Made by a program: the position numbers and the translations under genes. Below are positions 18,221 through 27,345 of a stretch of 64,000 nt of DNA, piece by piece. How positions within the stretch are numbered: position 1 is the first letter of the stretch; each line of letters begins with the position of its first letter. The notes under the pieces are model-generated. The model ran no database searches and was not told the origin of the DNA. It saw only the letters and a program-made list of their open reading frames with translations. The DNA comes from Trichocoleus sp. (GTDB taxonomy: Bacteria; Cyanobacteriota; Cyanobacteriia; Elainellales; Elainellaceae), in NCBI GenBank assembly GCA_036702865.1, contig DATNQD010000024.1:22883-86882 (forward strand), given 5' to 3'.

Positions 18221-21200
18221 TTACGACAGGATGAAGTTTGCGGCGATCGGCGTTGCTCCACTGAGCGTGCAAACTGTGGCAAGTCCGCCATTTGCATCCC
18301 CATTCCCATCAACTCGCACGATCGTCTTTCCACCCGTTTCAATCAGACGCACATATTTTTGAAAACGGTTGCTGCTGGCATAGCCTTCCCGGTTAAGGAT
18401 GCCCCGCAGGTCGATCCGGTCTTGACGCTGGAAATCAAGAATCTGATCATTGCCATGCTTGACCGAACGATAGACGAATCGATCGCGCCCACCATTGCCT
18501 GACAGGACATCTGCACCGCCGCCACCCGTGATCGTATCTCGACCCAGACCGCCAATCACGCGATCGATTTGAGAACCGCCAACCAGGATATCGTTGCCGC
18601 GCTTTCCTTGCAGCAAATCTGCCCCACCGTTACCTCTGACGTTGTCAGCACCTCGTCCACCAAAGGCAATATCGGCTTTTTTGCCGCCAATCACGCGATC
18701 GCGTCCTAGACCGCCATAGATGGTGTCTGTGCCGTTGCCGCCATTAATCACGTCATTGTTTTGCTGTCCATGCAGCAGATCAGCATTTGCTCCGCCAGCA
18801 AGCCGATCGTTGTTGCGTCCGCCTCTTAGCTCGTCATTGCCGCTCTTACCCTGGATGCGATCGACCCCACGCCTACCAAAGCCCAGGTCATCGCCCCGTC
18901 CACCAGAGACAAAGTCATTGCCTAAGCCACCGTCGAGCGTGTCGCGTCCATTGTTGCCCATTAGCCGATCTCGATTCTGAGCCCCTCTCAGCGTATCTCT
19001 AGCAGCCCCACCCATGAGTGTGTCATTGCCTCGATTGCCGATCAGGGTATCATTACAGGCGCGACCTCGCAGCAAATCATTCCCCGACTTTCCAACCAGC
19101 GTATCGCCGTCCACACCGCCTGTTAGCTTGTTGTTGCGCGGGTTGCCTTTTAGATCTTTTCCGGGTTTACAGCCTAGTCGCACTGGCGCAACTGCATTTG
19201 AGAGGTTCAGCGTCACAATTGCAGGAGTCAGGTCAGTTGCCCCCTGGTCGTCGGTTGCGGCATAGGTAAAGCTACCGCCCTGAAACTCAGCAGTGGATTC
19301 AAAATAAAGCTGACCAATTTGGGCTGGCGTTAAAATTTGTCCTGCTTGAACAGGCGCGCCATTCACATCAGGGTCGCCAACGTAAAGTGTGCCCTGGCTG
19401 CTAAGCGGCACTGTGACGATCGTGTAGGAAGCGATCGAGCCATCTAAATCAGTACCCGAAAGCCCTGGAACGGTGACCACTGAGTTTTGGGGCAGGCTCA
19501 CCAATGCATTGTTTGTCTCAGGCAGTCGGTTGTTAGGATTAACACCACCCCCTCCTTGCAGTCCCAGCGTCACCACACCTGGCGTCAAATCTTCTGCGCC
19601 CAAGTTATCCACTGCAGTATAGGTAAAGCTATCGCCTGTAAAACCGCCGGTGGATTGGAAGAAAACCTGCGAGATCTGATCTGGGGTAAGGGTTTGCCCT
19701 ACTGTAATTAACGTCCCACCGTTCGATGGATTGCCGAGATACAGCGTCCCCTGAGTTGCCTGAGGAAGCGTCAGAATGCGGAAGGACTGAACCGTTCCAT
19801 CTGAGTCTGTACCAGATAGCCCCGCAACATTGACAGCAGTACCAGCTTGCAGGCTGACAAGAGCATCGGTTGTTTCTGGGGGCGAGGTAAAGGACTGAAC
19901 CGTTAGATTGCGGATTTCGTGAATATTGGTAGAAGCACCTGTACCTGCTGTAAAGCCAAACTTAAAGGTGTCTGGAATGATGCCATTGTCAATGCCTGTT
20001 GCACCCGATCGAATATTGAAGTTGCTGATCAGCGATTCACCAGCATCAGTAAAGACATTGTTGTTGTTCAAGTCCATTGCAACGCTGAGCAGACCCGTTG
20101 GATCGAGGTCTACCTGGACTCGACGGAGGGAATTTGCCCGAGTACCTGCTGCACCGGGAACATCAAGGCTAAAGGGTAGTGTCCCGGTACTGGTGAGAAA
20201 GCCATATTGCGTTGCTTCACTCCCACGCACCGTTACTGCATCTGGCAGTTGTCCCCCTCCCGCAACGCCGCCGACCCGTCCTTCTGTCGCTCTAGCGTAG
20301 TTTCCAAAGGCATCGAAACCAATGCCTAAGTATCCACCCGCAATTCCCGGAACAACTGTCGGTGTATTTTTTTGCGCGTAGCCAAGCGAACCCCCAAATG
20401 CACCTGCCACTGGGGTTGTCGAAATTGGAGTTGCACCGTTGAGCAGGAAGAAGTTGATGCCATCTGCACCGGGTGGAATGTTAGGGTCTGACGTTGCCCC
20501 ACCATACTGAAACATATCGAAGGTGATGCGTAGACCCGCATCCGATCGGACTGGCGTATTGTAGAGAACAAACGCTGCCTGATTGTTGGTCGCATTGGTT
20601 AGACGTAGCGTTCCAAGTCCTGGCGTATCAAGTGGGGTAGCAATGCCAGGAATTCCGCCTAAGGGTGGCGTGACAATCGGACTAGCAGTCAGGAATGGAT
20701 CAGCCTGTGTCGCTGCTGTGGGATCACCCACTCCATAGAGCCAAGTTCCAAGAACGCTGGTTCCGGTGAAAGATTCAGTGACAAAGTTGATGATTTCGAG
20801 AACCCCTTCATAAGCAGCCATTGCTGCCGTTGAGAAAGCAAGGGAAGACTGAATTTCTGCGGTTTGATAATCCAGAACCCAGCGACCACCTTTGTCAGCG
20901 TTACCAACGAGATGCGTTGAAGCAGCGATCGAGGTTTGAGTCAGGCGGCTCAACTGCTGGACAAATTGCCGTCCTAGTTCTCCTGCTGCCACTTCACAGC
21001 CATACAGCAAAACTTCAGCCCGCTCTGTTAAACCGTGAACCCACTGCTGGAGCTGGTGCCTGTAGCGATCGAGGGAGGCGTTGCTCAGTTGGGTAGAGCC
21101 AAGCTGGAGCGTACCAGGAGCGCCATGAGAGAGGATATGAAGGCTTTGAACGGAGCGACGATCGGCAAGTGCTTGCGTGATTTGCTCAATCCCATCCTGT

Positions 21201-21298
21201 TCAGGTTCTAGGACGACAATCTCAATATCCGTAGAAACACTATTAACAAGATGCTGGTAGCTGCAAACTGATGGATCGGCAATAACGAGAGTTTTCAT
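18221..21298 (-). CDS. Large RTX (haemolysin-type Ca-binding) protein with DUF4347, lectin-like and cadherin-like domains
   Basis: 1025 residues. The N-terminal ~165 residues match DUF4347 (LHILSHGAPGTLQLG and AEVLLYGCEVA with a putative His-Cys pair). A beta-rich region follows that resembles L-type lectin or similar jelly-roll domains (GADGINFFLLNG, GGYLGIGFDAFGNYA). Two cadherin-like repeats start with TDALVSLQAG and NNALVSLPQN, each ending in D-L-T-P-x-[VI]-V-T-L. About fifteen RTX nonapeptide-type repeats follow (GGxGxDxLxG), many degenerate with Arg or Lys. There is no Sec signal, and proteins of this kind leave by type I secretion using C-terminal signals. The likely role is a secreted surface protein or adhesin. 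No type I exporter gene is in the window. Confidence 0.88.
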   Translation of the reverse strand: MKTLVIADPSVCSYQHLVNSVSTDIEIVVLEPEQDGIEQITQALADRRSVQSLHILSHGAPGTLQLGSTQLSNASLDRYRHQLQQWVHGLTERAEVLLYGCEVAAGELGRQFVQQLSRLTQTSIAASTHLVGNADKGGRWVLDYQTAEIQSSLAFSTAAMAAYEGVLEIINFVTESFTGTSVLGTWLYGVGDPTAATQADPFLTASPIVTPPLGGIPGIATPLDTPGLGTLRLTNATNNQAAFVLYNTPVRSDAGLRITFDMFQYGGATSDPNIPPGADGINFFLLNGATPISTTPVAGAFGGSLGYAQKNTPTVVPGIAGGYLGIGFDAFGNYARATEGRVGGVAGGGQLPDAVTVRGSEATQYGFLTSTGTLPFSLDVPGAAGTRANSLRRVQVDLDPTGLLSVAMDLNNNNVFTDAGESLISNFNIRSGATGIDNGIIPDTFKFGFTAGTGASTNIHEIRNLTVQSFTSPPETTDALVSLQAGTAVNVAGLSGTDSDGTVQSFRILTLPQATQGTLYLGNPSNGGTLITVGQTLTPDQISQVFFQSTGGFTGDSFTYTAVDNLGAEDLTPGVVTLGLQGGGGVNPNNRLPETNNALVSLPQNSVVTVPGLSGTDLDGSIASYTIVTVPLSSQGTLYVGDPDVNGAPVQAGQILTPAQIGQLYFESTAEFQGGSFTYAATDDQGATDLTPAIVTLNLSNAVAPVRLGCKPGKDLKGNPRNNKLTGGVDGDTLVGKSGNDLLRGRACNDTLIGNRGNDTLMGGAARDTLRGAQNRDRLMGNNGRDTLDGGLGNDFVSGGRGDDLGFGRRGVDRIQGKSGNDELRGGRNNDRLAGGANADLLHGQQNNDVINGGNGTDTIYGGLGRDRVIGGKKADIAFGGRGADNVRGNGGADLLQGKRGNDILVGGSQIDRVIGGLGRDTITGGGGADVLSGNGGRDRFVYRSVKHGNDQILDFQRQDRIDLRGILNREGYASSNRFQKYVRLIETGGKTIVRVDGNGDANGGLATVCTLSGATPIAANFILS

Positions 21299-21858
21299 GA
21301 ATGTTTGGTAGATGGAGAATGACCTAGAAACAAAAATATTTGCGTAAACTTACTGGAACACAAAAATCTAACTTTATCAATCCTGCCAGCAATACAGTAA
21401 TTTTGCGTAAGAAGCGATTTTGGTTTGGCAAATCTGAACAATTGCTGCTGCGGACATTACCAAAACCTCATAAATGCTGCGTAATATTGACTACCTGTAG
21501 TGGTGAGCGATCGCTGCTGGAAGACTGCAAACAGATGCCAAACCAGCGCCAAATCAGGGATAGTGGTTAAAAGCCAGACCAAACTCTATACGTTCTATCA
21601 AGCACATGCCACCCTGGCGCTTATGAATGAATTGACCTAACAGGGCAACGACTCTTCGTAAAACTTATTGAGGTTAAAACTTTCCTTTAATGAGTAAAAG
21701 TTTTGGTTGATTTATCAAATTGTGAAGTATTTTTTGAACACAACGGAAAGGCTGCATTTTGACACAGCAACTCGATCGATCAAAAAGCAAGACTTGGCGC
21801 GAAACATGACAGGAATGATGCAGGAAAGGCATGATGGAGATGAGCTGCTGAAGCAATA
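21299..21858. other. Long intergenic region upstream of folC
   Basis: 560 bp between the divergent RTX and folC genes. It has no convincing coding capacity. A hairpin is visible at 21676-21704: AAAACTTT and AAAGTTTT form a perfect 8-bp stem around a 13-base loop. The region carries a few CGATCG motifs and A/T-rich promoter-like sequence but no RNA family I recognise. Confidence 0.5.
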
Positions 21859-21888
21859 TTGAGCCAGATTGATTTCATCCCTGTTGTC

Positions 21889-23268
21889 ATGACTGACCCC
21901 CTAATTCACCGATCGCCAAAGAACGATACTGCTGCCCTAACTGAAGTTGATGCCATCCTGAACCGTTTTGCTCACTTTGGGGTAGAACTCGGTCTAGAGC
22001 GAATTCAGCGGCTATTAACTCATTTAGGCAACCCCCAAACACAAGTTCCCATCTTGCACGTTGCCGGAAGTAACGGGAAAGGCTCAGTCTGTGCCTATTT
22101 GTCTTCAGTTCTTGCGGAAGCAGGGTATCGAGTTGGGCGCTACACTTCACCGCATTTGGTGAGCTGGTGTGAGCGGATTTCGGTCAACGGGCAGGATATC
22201 TCACCCGTCGCGCTTCGGGATCTGCTGCTGCAAGTTTTAGCGGCAATCCAGTCTGACCAGCCTTCACCCACTCAGTTTGAAGTCGTAACCGCCGCTGCAT
22301 GGCTCTACTTTGCCCAACAAAAGGTTGATATTGCCGTTATTGAAGTGGGGCTGGGCGGACGGCTTGATGCCACCAACGTTTGCGATCGTCCCCTGGTCAG
22401 CATCATTACTTCCCTCAGCCGCGAACACTGGCAGCGCCTCGGACCGACGTTGGCAAATATTGCCTTTGAGAAAGCAGGCATTCTGAAACCCGCCTGTCCT
22501 GCTGTGATCGCTCCCCAACCCCCTGAAGCCGAACTCGTCCTCCAGCAGCGCCTCACTGAGCTGAACTGTCCTGCGCTTTGGGTCAAACCAGCGATCGATC
22601 TGGGTTTGGGATGGGCAGAATTTGTGGGCAGTGCAGCAGATGCGGAAAAAGAGGAAGGCACAAATCATCCCTTACCCATTCCCTACTCCCTGAAGTACCC
22701 TCTCCCACTTCTAGGTCAACACCAATTGATTAACTCCGCTCTCGCGATCGCAACGCTGCAAATTCTTCAGGCACAAGGATGGCAAATCAGCGAGAAGCAG
22801 ATTGTACAGGGAATGGCAAAAACTCAGTGGTTGGGGCGGATGCAGTGGATGGAGTGGCAGGGGCAGCCGTTACTCATTGATGGGGCACATAACCCGGCAG
22901 GAGCGGCAATGCTGCGGCAATATGTGGATCAGAGTGAACGAGTCTTGCGTCCGGTGCGATGGGTAATCGGTATGATTGGCACAAAAGATCATCGCGATGT
23001 GCTGAAGGCTTTATTGCGTCCGGGCGATCGGCTCTCCCTGGTGCCTGTACCGGATCATCTTCCAGCCGATTTGCATGTATTGGCAGGTTTAGCGCAGGAG
23101 ATTTGTCCTGAGTTGGCAGAAATTCGGGTTGACGAGGACGTTATTACCGGATTGGAAAGGGCGATCGATCCAACCTCAACGACTGTTCTCTGTGGTTCTC
23201 TCTATCTCATTGGACACTTTTTCAGCCTGCTGCAAGGTCAATCTGGACAGGTGCAAGAGCGAATCTAG
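21889..23268 (+). CDS. folC: Bifunctional folylpolyglutamate synthase/dihydrofolate synthase
   Basis: 459 residues from ATG 21889; an in-frame TTG at 21859 would add ten residues. It adds glutamate to dihydropteroate and to folates. The Mur-ligase-type ATP site is GSNGKGSVCAYL; other conserved stretches are YTSPHLVSWCERI, VIEVGLGGRLDATN, REHWQRLGPTLANIAFEKAGI and DGAHNPAGA. The length is normal for FolC. A low-complexity Glu/Pro insertion lies near residues 245-270. It is a lone gene with no folate neighbours. Confidence 0.95.
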   Translation: MTDPLIHRSPKNDTAALTEVDAILNRFAHFGVELGLERIQRLLTHLGNPQTQVPILHVAGSNGKGSVCAYLSSVLAEAGYRVGRYTSPHLVSWCERISVNGQDISPVALRDLLLQVLAAIQSDQPSPTQFEVVTAAAWLYFAQQKVDIAVIEVGLGGRLDATNVCDRPLVSIITSLSREHWQRLGPTLANIAFEKAGILKPACPAVIAPQPPEAELVLQQRLTELNCPALWVKPAIDLGLGWAEFVGSAADAEKEEGTNHPLPIPYSLKYPLPLLGQHQLINSALAIATLQILQAQGWQISEKQIVQGMAKTQWLGRMQWMEWQGQPLLIDGAHNPAGAAMLRQYVDQSERVLRPVRWVIGMIGTKDHRDVLKALLRPGDRLSLVPVPDHLPADLHVLAGLAQEICPELAEIRVDEDVITGLERAIDPTSTTVLCGSLYLIGHFFSLLQGQSGQVQERI

Positions 23269-23380
23269 CCCTGAGGAAAAGGAGTAACAAATCACCAGAC
23301 ATCTTCCGGAAGTTCGCTAGAGTGAGAAGACGCAGGATTTTCTGCAATGCTCTCCACATACACTCATCAGGAGTTTTGCA

Positions 23381-24022
23381 ATGGCAGATGCAACGCCTCC
23401 ATTCAGCCAGTCTCCCTTCGATTTTGCCCCTCATGCAACTCAAGATACAGAGCTGCTGCATCAGCTTAATTTTGTCCCTGGACTAAAAGAAATTTTGATG
23501 GTGCGTCAGGTGCACGCCCTAGAACATGCAACGGTTTGGGTTCTAAGTGAGACAATGCCTCCAGCACAATCAACCACTCCCCTTTCGTTTTTTTCCAGTG
23601 CAGCAGAGGTCAATCAACTGGGGGGAATGTCTACCAGTGAAGGGTTTTACCTCTATGGCAAGCTAGAGACATTAACGCTTCGCAGAGCCGTTCAACAAGC
23701 CCTTCAGCGGATGACGCAAGGAGAATGGGATCTGGCAGTACACCCTCGCTGCGGCACAAATCTCTCAGTGGGGATGCTAATGACGGCAGGTTTGGCGTTA
23801 GGGGCACATTTCGTCATGCCGCGCGATCCTGTGAGCCAATTGGTAGGCTTGGGTGCAGCCGCTCTGACGACAATGCAGCTCGCCCCTGAGATCGGTGGTT
23901 GGGTGCAAAAGTATCTAACGACTGCGGTTCCGTTTAACCTGACAGTTGCCGACATTCGATCGATCGCAGAACATCAGGGACATCCAGCGCATTTTGTTCG
24001 GGTTCAGTGGATTGAACGTTAA
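23381..24022 (+). CDS. Conserved cyanobacterial protein, DUF6391-like
   Basis: 213 residues. It has a family-like QVHALEHATVWVL stretch and a hydrophobic region near residues 128-165 (LSVGMLMTAGLALGAHFVMP) that could form one or two membrane helices. A His pair in HALEHAT is noticeable but its role is unknown. I believe it belongs to the DUF6391 family, from memory of the HALEHAT motif, but a profile search is needed. It lies 112 bp after folC on the same strand and ahead of psaE. Confidence 0.6.
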   Translation: MADATPPFSQSPFDFAPHATQDTELLHQLNFVPGLKEILMVRQVHALEHATVWVLSETMPPAQSTTPLSFFSSAAEVNQLGGMSTSEGFYLYGKLETLTLRRAVQQALQRMTQGEWDLAVHPRCGTNLSVGMLMTAGLALGAHFVMPRDPVSQLVGLGAAALTTMQLAPEIGGWVQKYLTTAVPFNLTVADIRSIAEHQGHPAHFVRVQWIER

Positions 24023-24236
24023 TTGATGTTTCAACATCGGTCTGCATATTCAGCAATAAAACTTAAAGCTCTGATCAGTTGAACGCTCAAACAGACGTAG
24101 TACGCTGAAAGACGATTCCTGTCATGTAAAACCCCGCCTAGCAATCCATTTCATCGATTTAAGTGATTCATTTGAATTGATGTTGGTTAATGCTGTGGGG
24201 CAGTTTTATAAAACAAACCCTCAAAGGAAAATACTC
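24023..24236. promoter_or_regulatory. psaE leader and promoter region
   Basis: 214 bp that must carry the psaE promoter. Just before the ATG lies AAAGGAAAA, a good ribosome-binding site. I could not place a confident -10/-35 pair. Confidence 0.4.
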
Positions 24237-24479
24237 ATGGTTCAACGCGGTTCTAAGGTTCGGATTCTCCGGAAAGAGTCTTTCTGGTACAACGAAGTTG
24301 GTACTGTTGCGTCGATCGACCAGAGCGGTATCAAGTACCCCGTCATTGTTCGCTTTGACAGCGTCAACTACAACGGCTCCAGCGGTTCTTCGGGTGGTGT
24401 CAACACCAACAACTTTGCTCTAGCCGAAGTGACCGAAGTTGAAGCTCCCAAGGCTGCTGCAAAAGCGGCGAAGGCATAA
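24237..24479 (+). CDS. psaE: Photosystem I reaction centre subunit IV
   Basis: 80 residues from ATG 24237 ([19 protein letters not shown]). This start has AAAGGA upstream and matches all PsaE proteins; the open frame runs on upstream but has no family similarity. PsaE is a small SH3-like stromal subunit of photosystem I that helps ferredoxin docking and cyclic electron flow. [18 protein letters not shown] and [12 protein letters not shown] are the canonical strands, and the C-terminal Ala/Lys tail is slightly long for the family. Confidence 0.97.
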   Translation: MVQRGSKVRILRKESFWYNEVGTVASIDQSGIKYPVIVRFDSVNYNGSSGSSGGVNTNNFALAEVTEVEAPKAAAKAAKA

Positions 24480-24518
24480 GGCTCTACAGTAAGAAAGCGG
24501 TTTCGCTTGATCTAACTT

Positions 24519-25388
24519 GTGCCTGAACTGCCAGAAGTTGAAACAGTTCGTCGGGGTCTCAATCGCGTGACCCTGAACCAACCTTTGAGGGGTGGGAATG
24601 TGCTGCTCCATCGCACGATCGCCTACCCCTTCTCTGCTGCCGATTTTTTAGCCGGAATTGAGGGAAAGTCGATCGTCCAGTGGCATCGACGCGGCAAATA
24701 TTTGTTGGCGGAGTTGAGTGAAGCAGGAGAAAAGCTGCCATCCCCCGTTACTCAAAATCTAAGCTGGCTTGGCGTCCACCTCCGCATGACCGGACAACTG
24801 CTCTGGATGACCGAAGACGAGCCCCTACAGAAGCATTGTCGAGTGCAGTTGTTTTTTCCTGAAAGACGCGAGTTGCGCTTTGTCGATCAGCGGACATTTG
24901 GGCAGATGTGGTATGTGCCGCCCGATCGCACACCCGAAGAGATCATTCCAACCTTAAAGCTGTTGGGAGTTGAGCCATTATCAGACGCATTCACCGTTGA
25001 ATATTTGGTCGAACGATTGCGCGATCGAAAACGCCCGATTAAAAATGCGCTTTTGGATCAAACGATCGTGGCTGGAATTGGAAATATCTATGCGGATGAG
25101 TCATTGTTTTTGAGCGGAATTCGACCAGAGACTTTATCCGCAAATTTGCAGCTAGACCAAATCGCCAAACTGCATGGGGCGATCGTGCGCGTCTTGCAAG
25201 ACAGCATTGGCGCAGGCGGCACCACCTTCAGCGATTTTCGAGACGTCTCCGGCATCAACGGCAACTATGGCGGCATTGCCTGGGTTTACGATCGCAAAGG
25301 TGAACCTTGCCGAACCTGTGATACGCCAATCGAGCGGACTAAGATGGCAGGACGATCGGCGCACTATTGCCCAAATTGTCAGCAGTAA
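24519..25388 (+). CDS. mutM: Formamidopyrimidine-DNA glycosylase (Fpg)
   Basis: 289 residues starting at GTG 24519. After removal of Met the protein begins PELPEVETV, where the terminal Pro is the catalytic nucleophile and Glu is the general acid. It excises 8-oxoguanine and formamidopyrimidines. The helix-two-turn-helix (DQTIVAGIGNIYADESLF) and the C-terminal zinc finger (CRTC...CPNC) are intact. It follows psaE by 39 bp. The TAA stop lies inside a 15-bp tandem duplication and the last 50 bp overlap the convergent LysR gene. Confidence 0.96.
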   Translation: MPELPEVETVRRGLNRVTLNQPLRGGNVLLHRTIAYPFSAADFLAGIEGKSIVQWHRRGKYLLAELSEAGEKLPSPVTQNLSWLGVHLRMTGQLLWMTEDEPLQKHCRVQLFFPERRELRFVDQRTFGQMWYVPPDRTPEEIIPTLKLLGVEPLSDAFTVEYLVERLRDRKRPIKNALLDQTIVAGIGNIYADESLFLSGIRPETLSANLQLDQIAKLHGAIVRVLQDSIGAGGTTFSDFRDVSGINGNYGGIAWVYDRKGEPCRTCDTPIERTKMAGRSAHYCPNCQQ

Positions 25389-26301
25389 CTTGGTGAGCAG
25401 TAACTTGGTGAGCAGTCAGTTGATAAACAACTTCGAGGAATCGCTGGATAACAGCAGATCGATCGTCTTTTCGCCAAACAATCGCAATTTGAGCTTTTGG
25501 GGTTGGTTCAATGAGCGATCGGTAAACAACTCCGGTTCGCTGCAAGTTTTGGAGGGAAATGGGAACGATCGCGATGCCAATTTCGGCAGCCACTAAACTG
25601 ATAATTGTTTGCATCTGAATTGCCTCTTGCACCACGTTTGGGCTGAAGCCGCTTTGTTGACACAAACTAATAATTTGGTCATACAGCCCAGGAGCCAGAA
25701 GACGCGGAAAGAGAATAAAAGGTGCAGACGAAATCGATAATAAAGAGATACAAGATTGATGAATCAATGAATGATTTTCGGGAAGCGCAACGACTAATGG
25801 TTCTTCCAAAATTGTCATCGTTTGCAGAAATGAATCATCGATCGGTGGACGAATAAACCCGACATCAATCCGGCTTTCACTGAGCCACTGTAACTGTTGA
25901 TCAGTCGTTAGTTCATGGAGTTCAAGTTTTACTTCTGGTAAATAAGTCCGCGCCGATTGCAAAATTCCTGGCAGCACATTATAAGCAGCCGAACTGACAA
26001 ACCCGATCGCCAACTGCCCCTTCTCGCCCCGACTCACCTGCCGTCCTGTTTGAACTGCTTGATCAAGCTGCCGCAATAGTTTTCGCGCTTCTAGCAAAAA
26101 GGTTTCCCCGGCTTCGGTTAACTGAACCGATCGCTTGGTGCGGTAAAACAACTGAAACCCTAATTCTGCTTCAAACTGCCGGATTTGCTGACTCAGAGGA
26201 GGTTGCGCCATGTGCAGACGCTCGGCAGCACGTCCGAAGTGCAATTCTTCAGCAACAGCGATGAAATAGCGCAGGTGGCGGAGTTCGATCATGGGATTCA
26301 T
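25339..26301 (-). CDS. LysR-family transcriptional regulator
   Basis: 320 residues from ATG 26301, or 317 from ATG 26292. An N-terminal winged helix (LRHLRYFIAVAEELHFGRAAERL) is followed by a LysR effector domain. The C-terminus is unusual: the last ~25 residues are read antisense through a 15-bp duplication and the mutM 3' end, giving the repeat TAHQVTAHQVTAD and a tail without family similarity. The gene is divergent from a methyltransferase gene across 108 bp, the usual arrangement for a LysR regulator and its target. Confidence 0.92.
   Translation of the reverse strand: MNPMIELRHLRYFIAVAEELHFGRAAERLHMAQPPLSQQIRQFEAELGFQLFYRTKRSVQLTEAGETFLLEARKLLRQLDQAVQTGRQVSRGEKGQLAIGFVSSAAYNVLPGILQSARTYLPEVKLELHELTTDQQLQWLSESRIDVGFIRPPIDDSFLQTMTILEEPLVVALPENHSLIHQSCISLLSISSAPFILFPRLLAPGLYDQIISLCQQSGFSPNVVQEAIQMQTIISLVAAEIGIAIVPISLQNLQRTGVVYRSLIEPTPKAQIAIVWRKDDRSAVIQRFLEVVYQLTAHQVTAHQVTADNLGNSAPIVLPS
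25381..25416. repeat. 15-bp tandem duplication (2.4 copies) at the mutM/LysR overlap
   Basis: AGCAGTAACTTGGTG occurs twice exactly and a third copy begins (AGCAGT). The mutM stop (25386-25388) lies in the first copy. On the opposite strand it adds in-frame residues to the LysR protein. Confidence 0.92.
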
Positions 26302-26409
26302 TTTCGCACCCTTAATATGCAGGAGATCTTAATTGCACCCTAAAAATATATTGGACATACTCGATCGCATCTCATACCGTGAGATCAGCAATGCGTTGAG
26401 GTTGCCGCA
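26302..26409. promoter_or_regulatory. Divergent LysR/methyltransferase promoter region
   Basis: 108 bp between divergent starts. A LysR box of the T-N11-A type would be expected here; ATACTCGATCGCATCTCATACCG-like dyads are weak and I do not call one. Confidence 0.35.
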
Positions 26410-27186
26410 ATGATGAATCAAATCTCAGTTTCCGAACCGGGATGGAATGCCAGCCTTTATCAGAAGAACTATGGCTTCATCTGGCAGTATGGTGAAAACC
26501 TGATTGACCTGCTTGCACCACAGCCAGGAGAGCGAATTTTAGATTTGGGGTGCGGCACAGGGCAACTCACCACCAAAATTGCCGAAACAGGCGCAGAAGT
26601 TGTGGGGATCGATCGTTCTCCAGAAATGATCGCAACCGCAAAGCAAAACTATCCAGAGTTATTGTTTGAAGTTGCAGATGCCCGTCAGCTTCAGTTTCCT
26701 CAACCGTTCGATGCCGTCTTCTCAAATGCAGTGTTGCACTGGATTTTGGAACCCGATGCAGCAATTCGATCGATTTATCAAGCCCTAAAACCAGGGGGTC
26801 GATTGGTTGCAGAGTTTGGTGGCAAAGGGAACGTTAACGGGGTTGTCGCCGCTTTAAAGGAGGCACTCGTTGCAGTAGGCTGTTCGATCGATTCCAATCT
26901 CTGGTACTTCCCCAGCATCAGCGACTATACGACTCGCCTGGAACAGCAGGGATTTGAAGTGACCTATGCGGCTTTGTTCGATCGCCGCACCGCTTTGGCA
27001 TCCGGCGAAACCGGACTGGTCAACTGGCTACAGATGTTTGCCGAAAAATTTATTGGAGGACTCCCAAATGAACAACAAACTGAAGTGATTCGATCAATTG
27101 AAACTCGGCTACGTCCCCTGTTTTTTCAAAATGGAACTTGGACGATCGACTATCGCAGAATTCAAATCAGAGCAATTCGCCGCTAA
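26410..27186 (+). CDS. Class I SAM-dependent methyltransferase (trans-aconitate methyltransferase-like)
   Basis: 258 residues. Motif I is ILDLGCGTGQLT, then an acidic loop GIDRSPEMI and motif PFDAVFSNAVLHWI, which is the arrangement of Tam/ubiE-like small-molecule methyltransferases. SNAVLHW is typical of trans-aconitate 2-methyltransferases, but the substrate cannot be deduced. It is probably controlled by the divergent LysR protein. The start ATG 26410 is followed directly by a second ATG. Confidence 0.85.
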   Translation: MMNQISVSEPGWNASLYQKNYGFIWQYGENLIDLLAPQPGERILDLGCGTGQLTTKIAETGAEVVGIDRSPEMIATAKQNYPELLFEVADARQLQFPQPFDAVFSNAVLHWILEPDAAIRSIYQALKPGGRLVAEFGGKGNVNGVVAALKEALVAVGCSIDSNLWYFPSISDYTTRLEQQGFEVTYAALFDRRTALASGETGLVNWLQMFAEKFIGGLPNEQQTEVIRSIETRLRPLFFQNGTWTIDYRRIQIRAIRR

Positions 27187-27345
27187 AGTTTGTCAGTCAA
27201 AGTTTCCAAAATTAGAGAATTTAGGGGACAAATGCAGCATCGTTAAAGCTTCTCAGACATCTTTTAACGCTGGACATCTTTTTAGCTAGGATCAAACATC
27301 GGGCTGATCTTGCCAACCCACTACACAGGAACATCTCATTTCGCC

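Noticed and set aside
19014..19269. Two 83-residue plus-strand frames inside the RTX gene
   Set aside because: They are antisense shadows of the RTX repeat region. The repeated codon pattern keeps several frames open.
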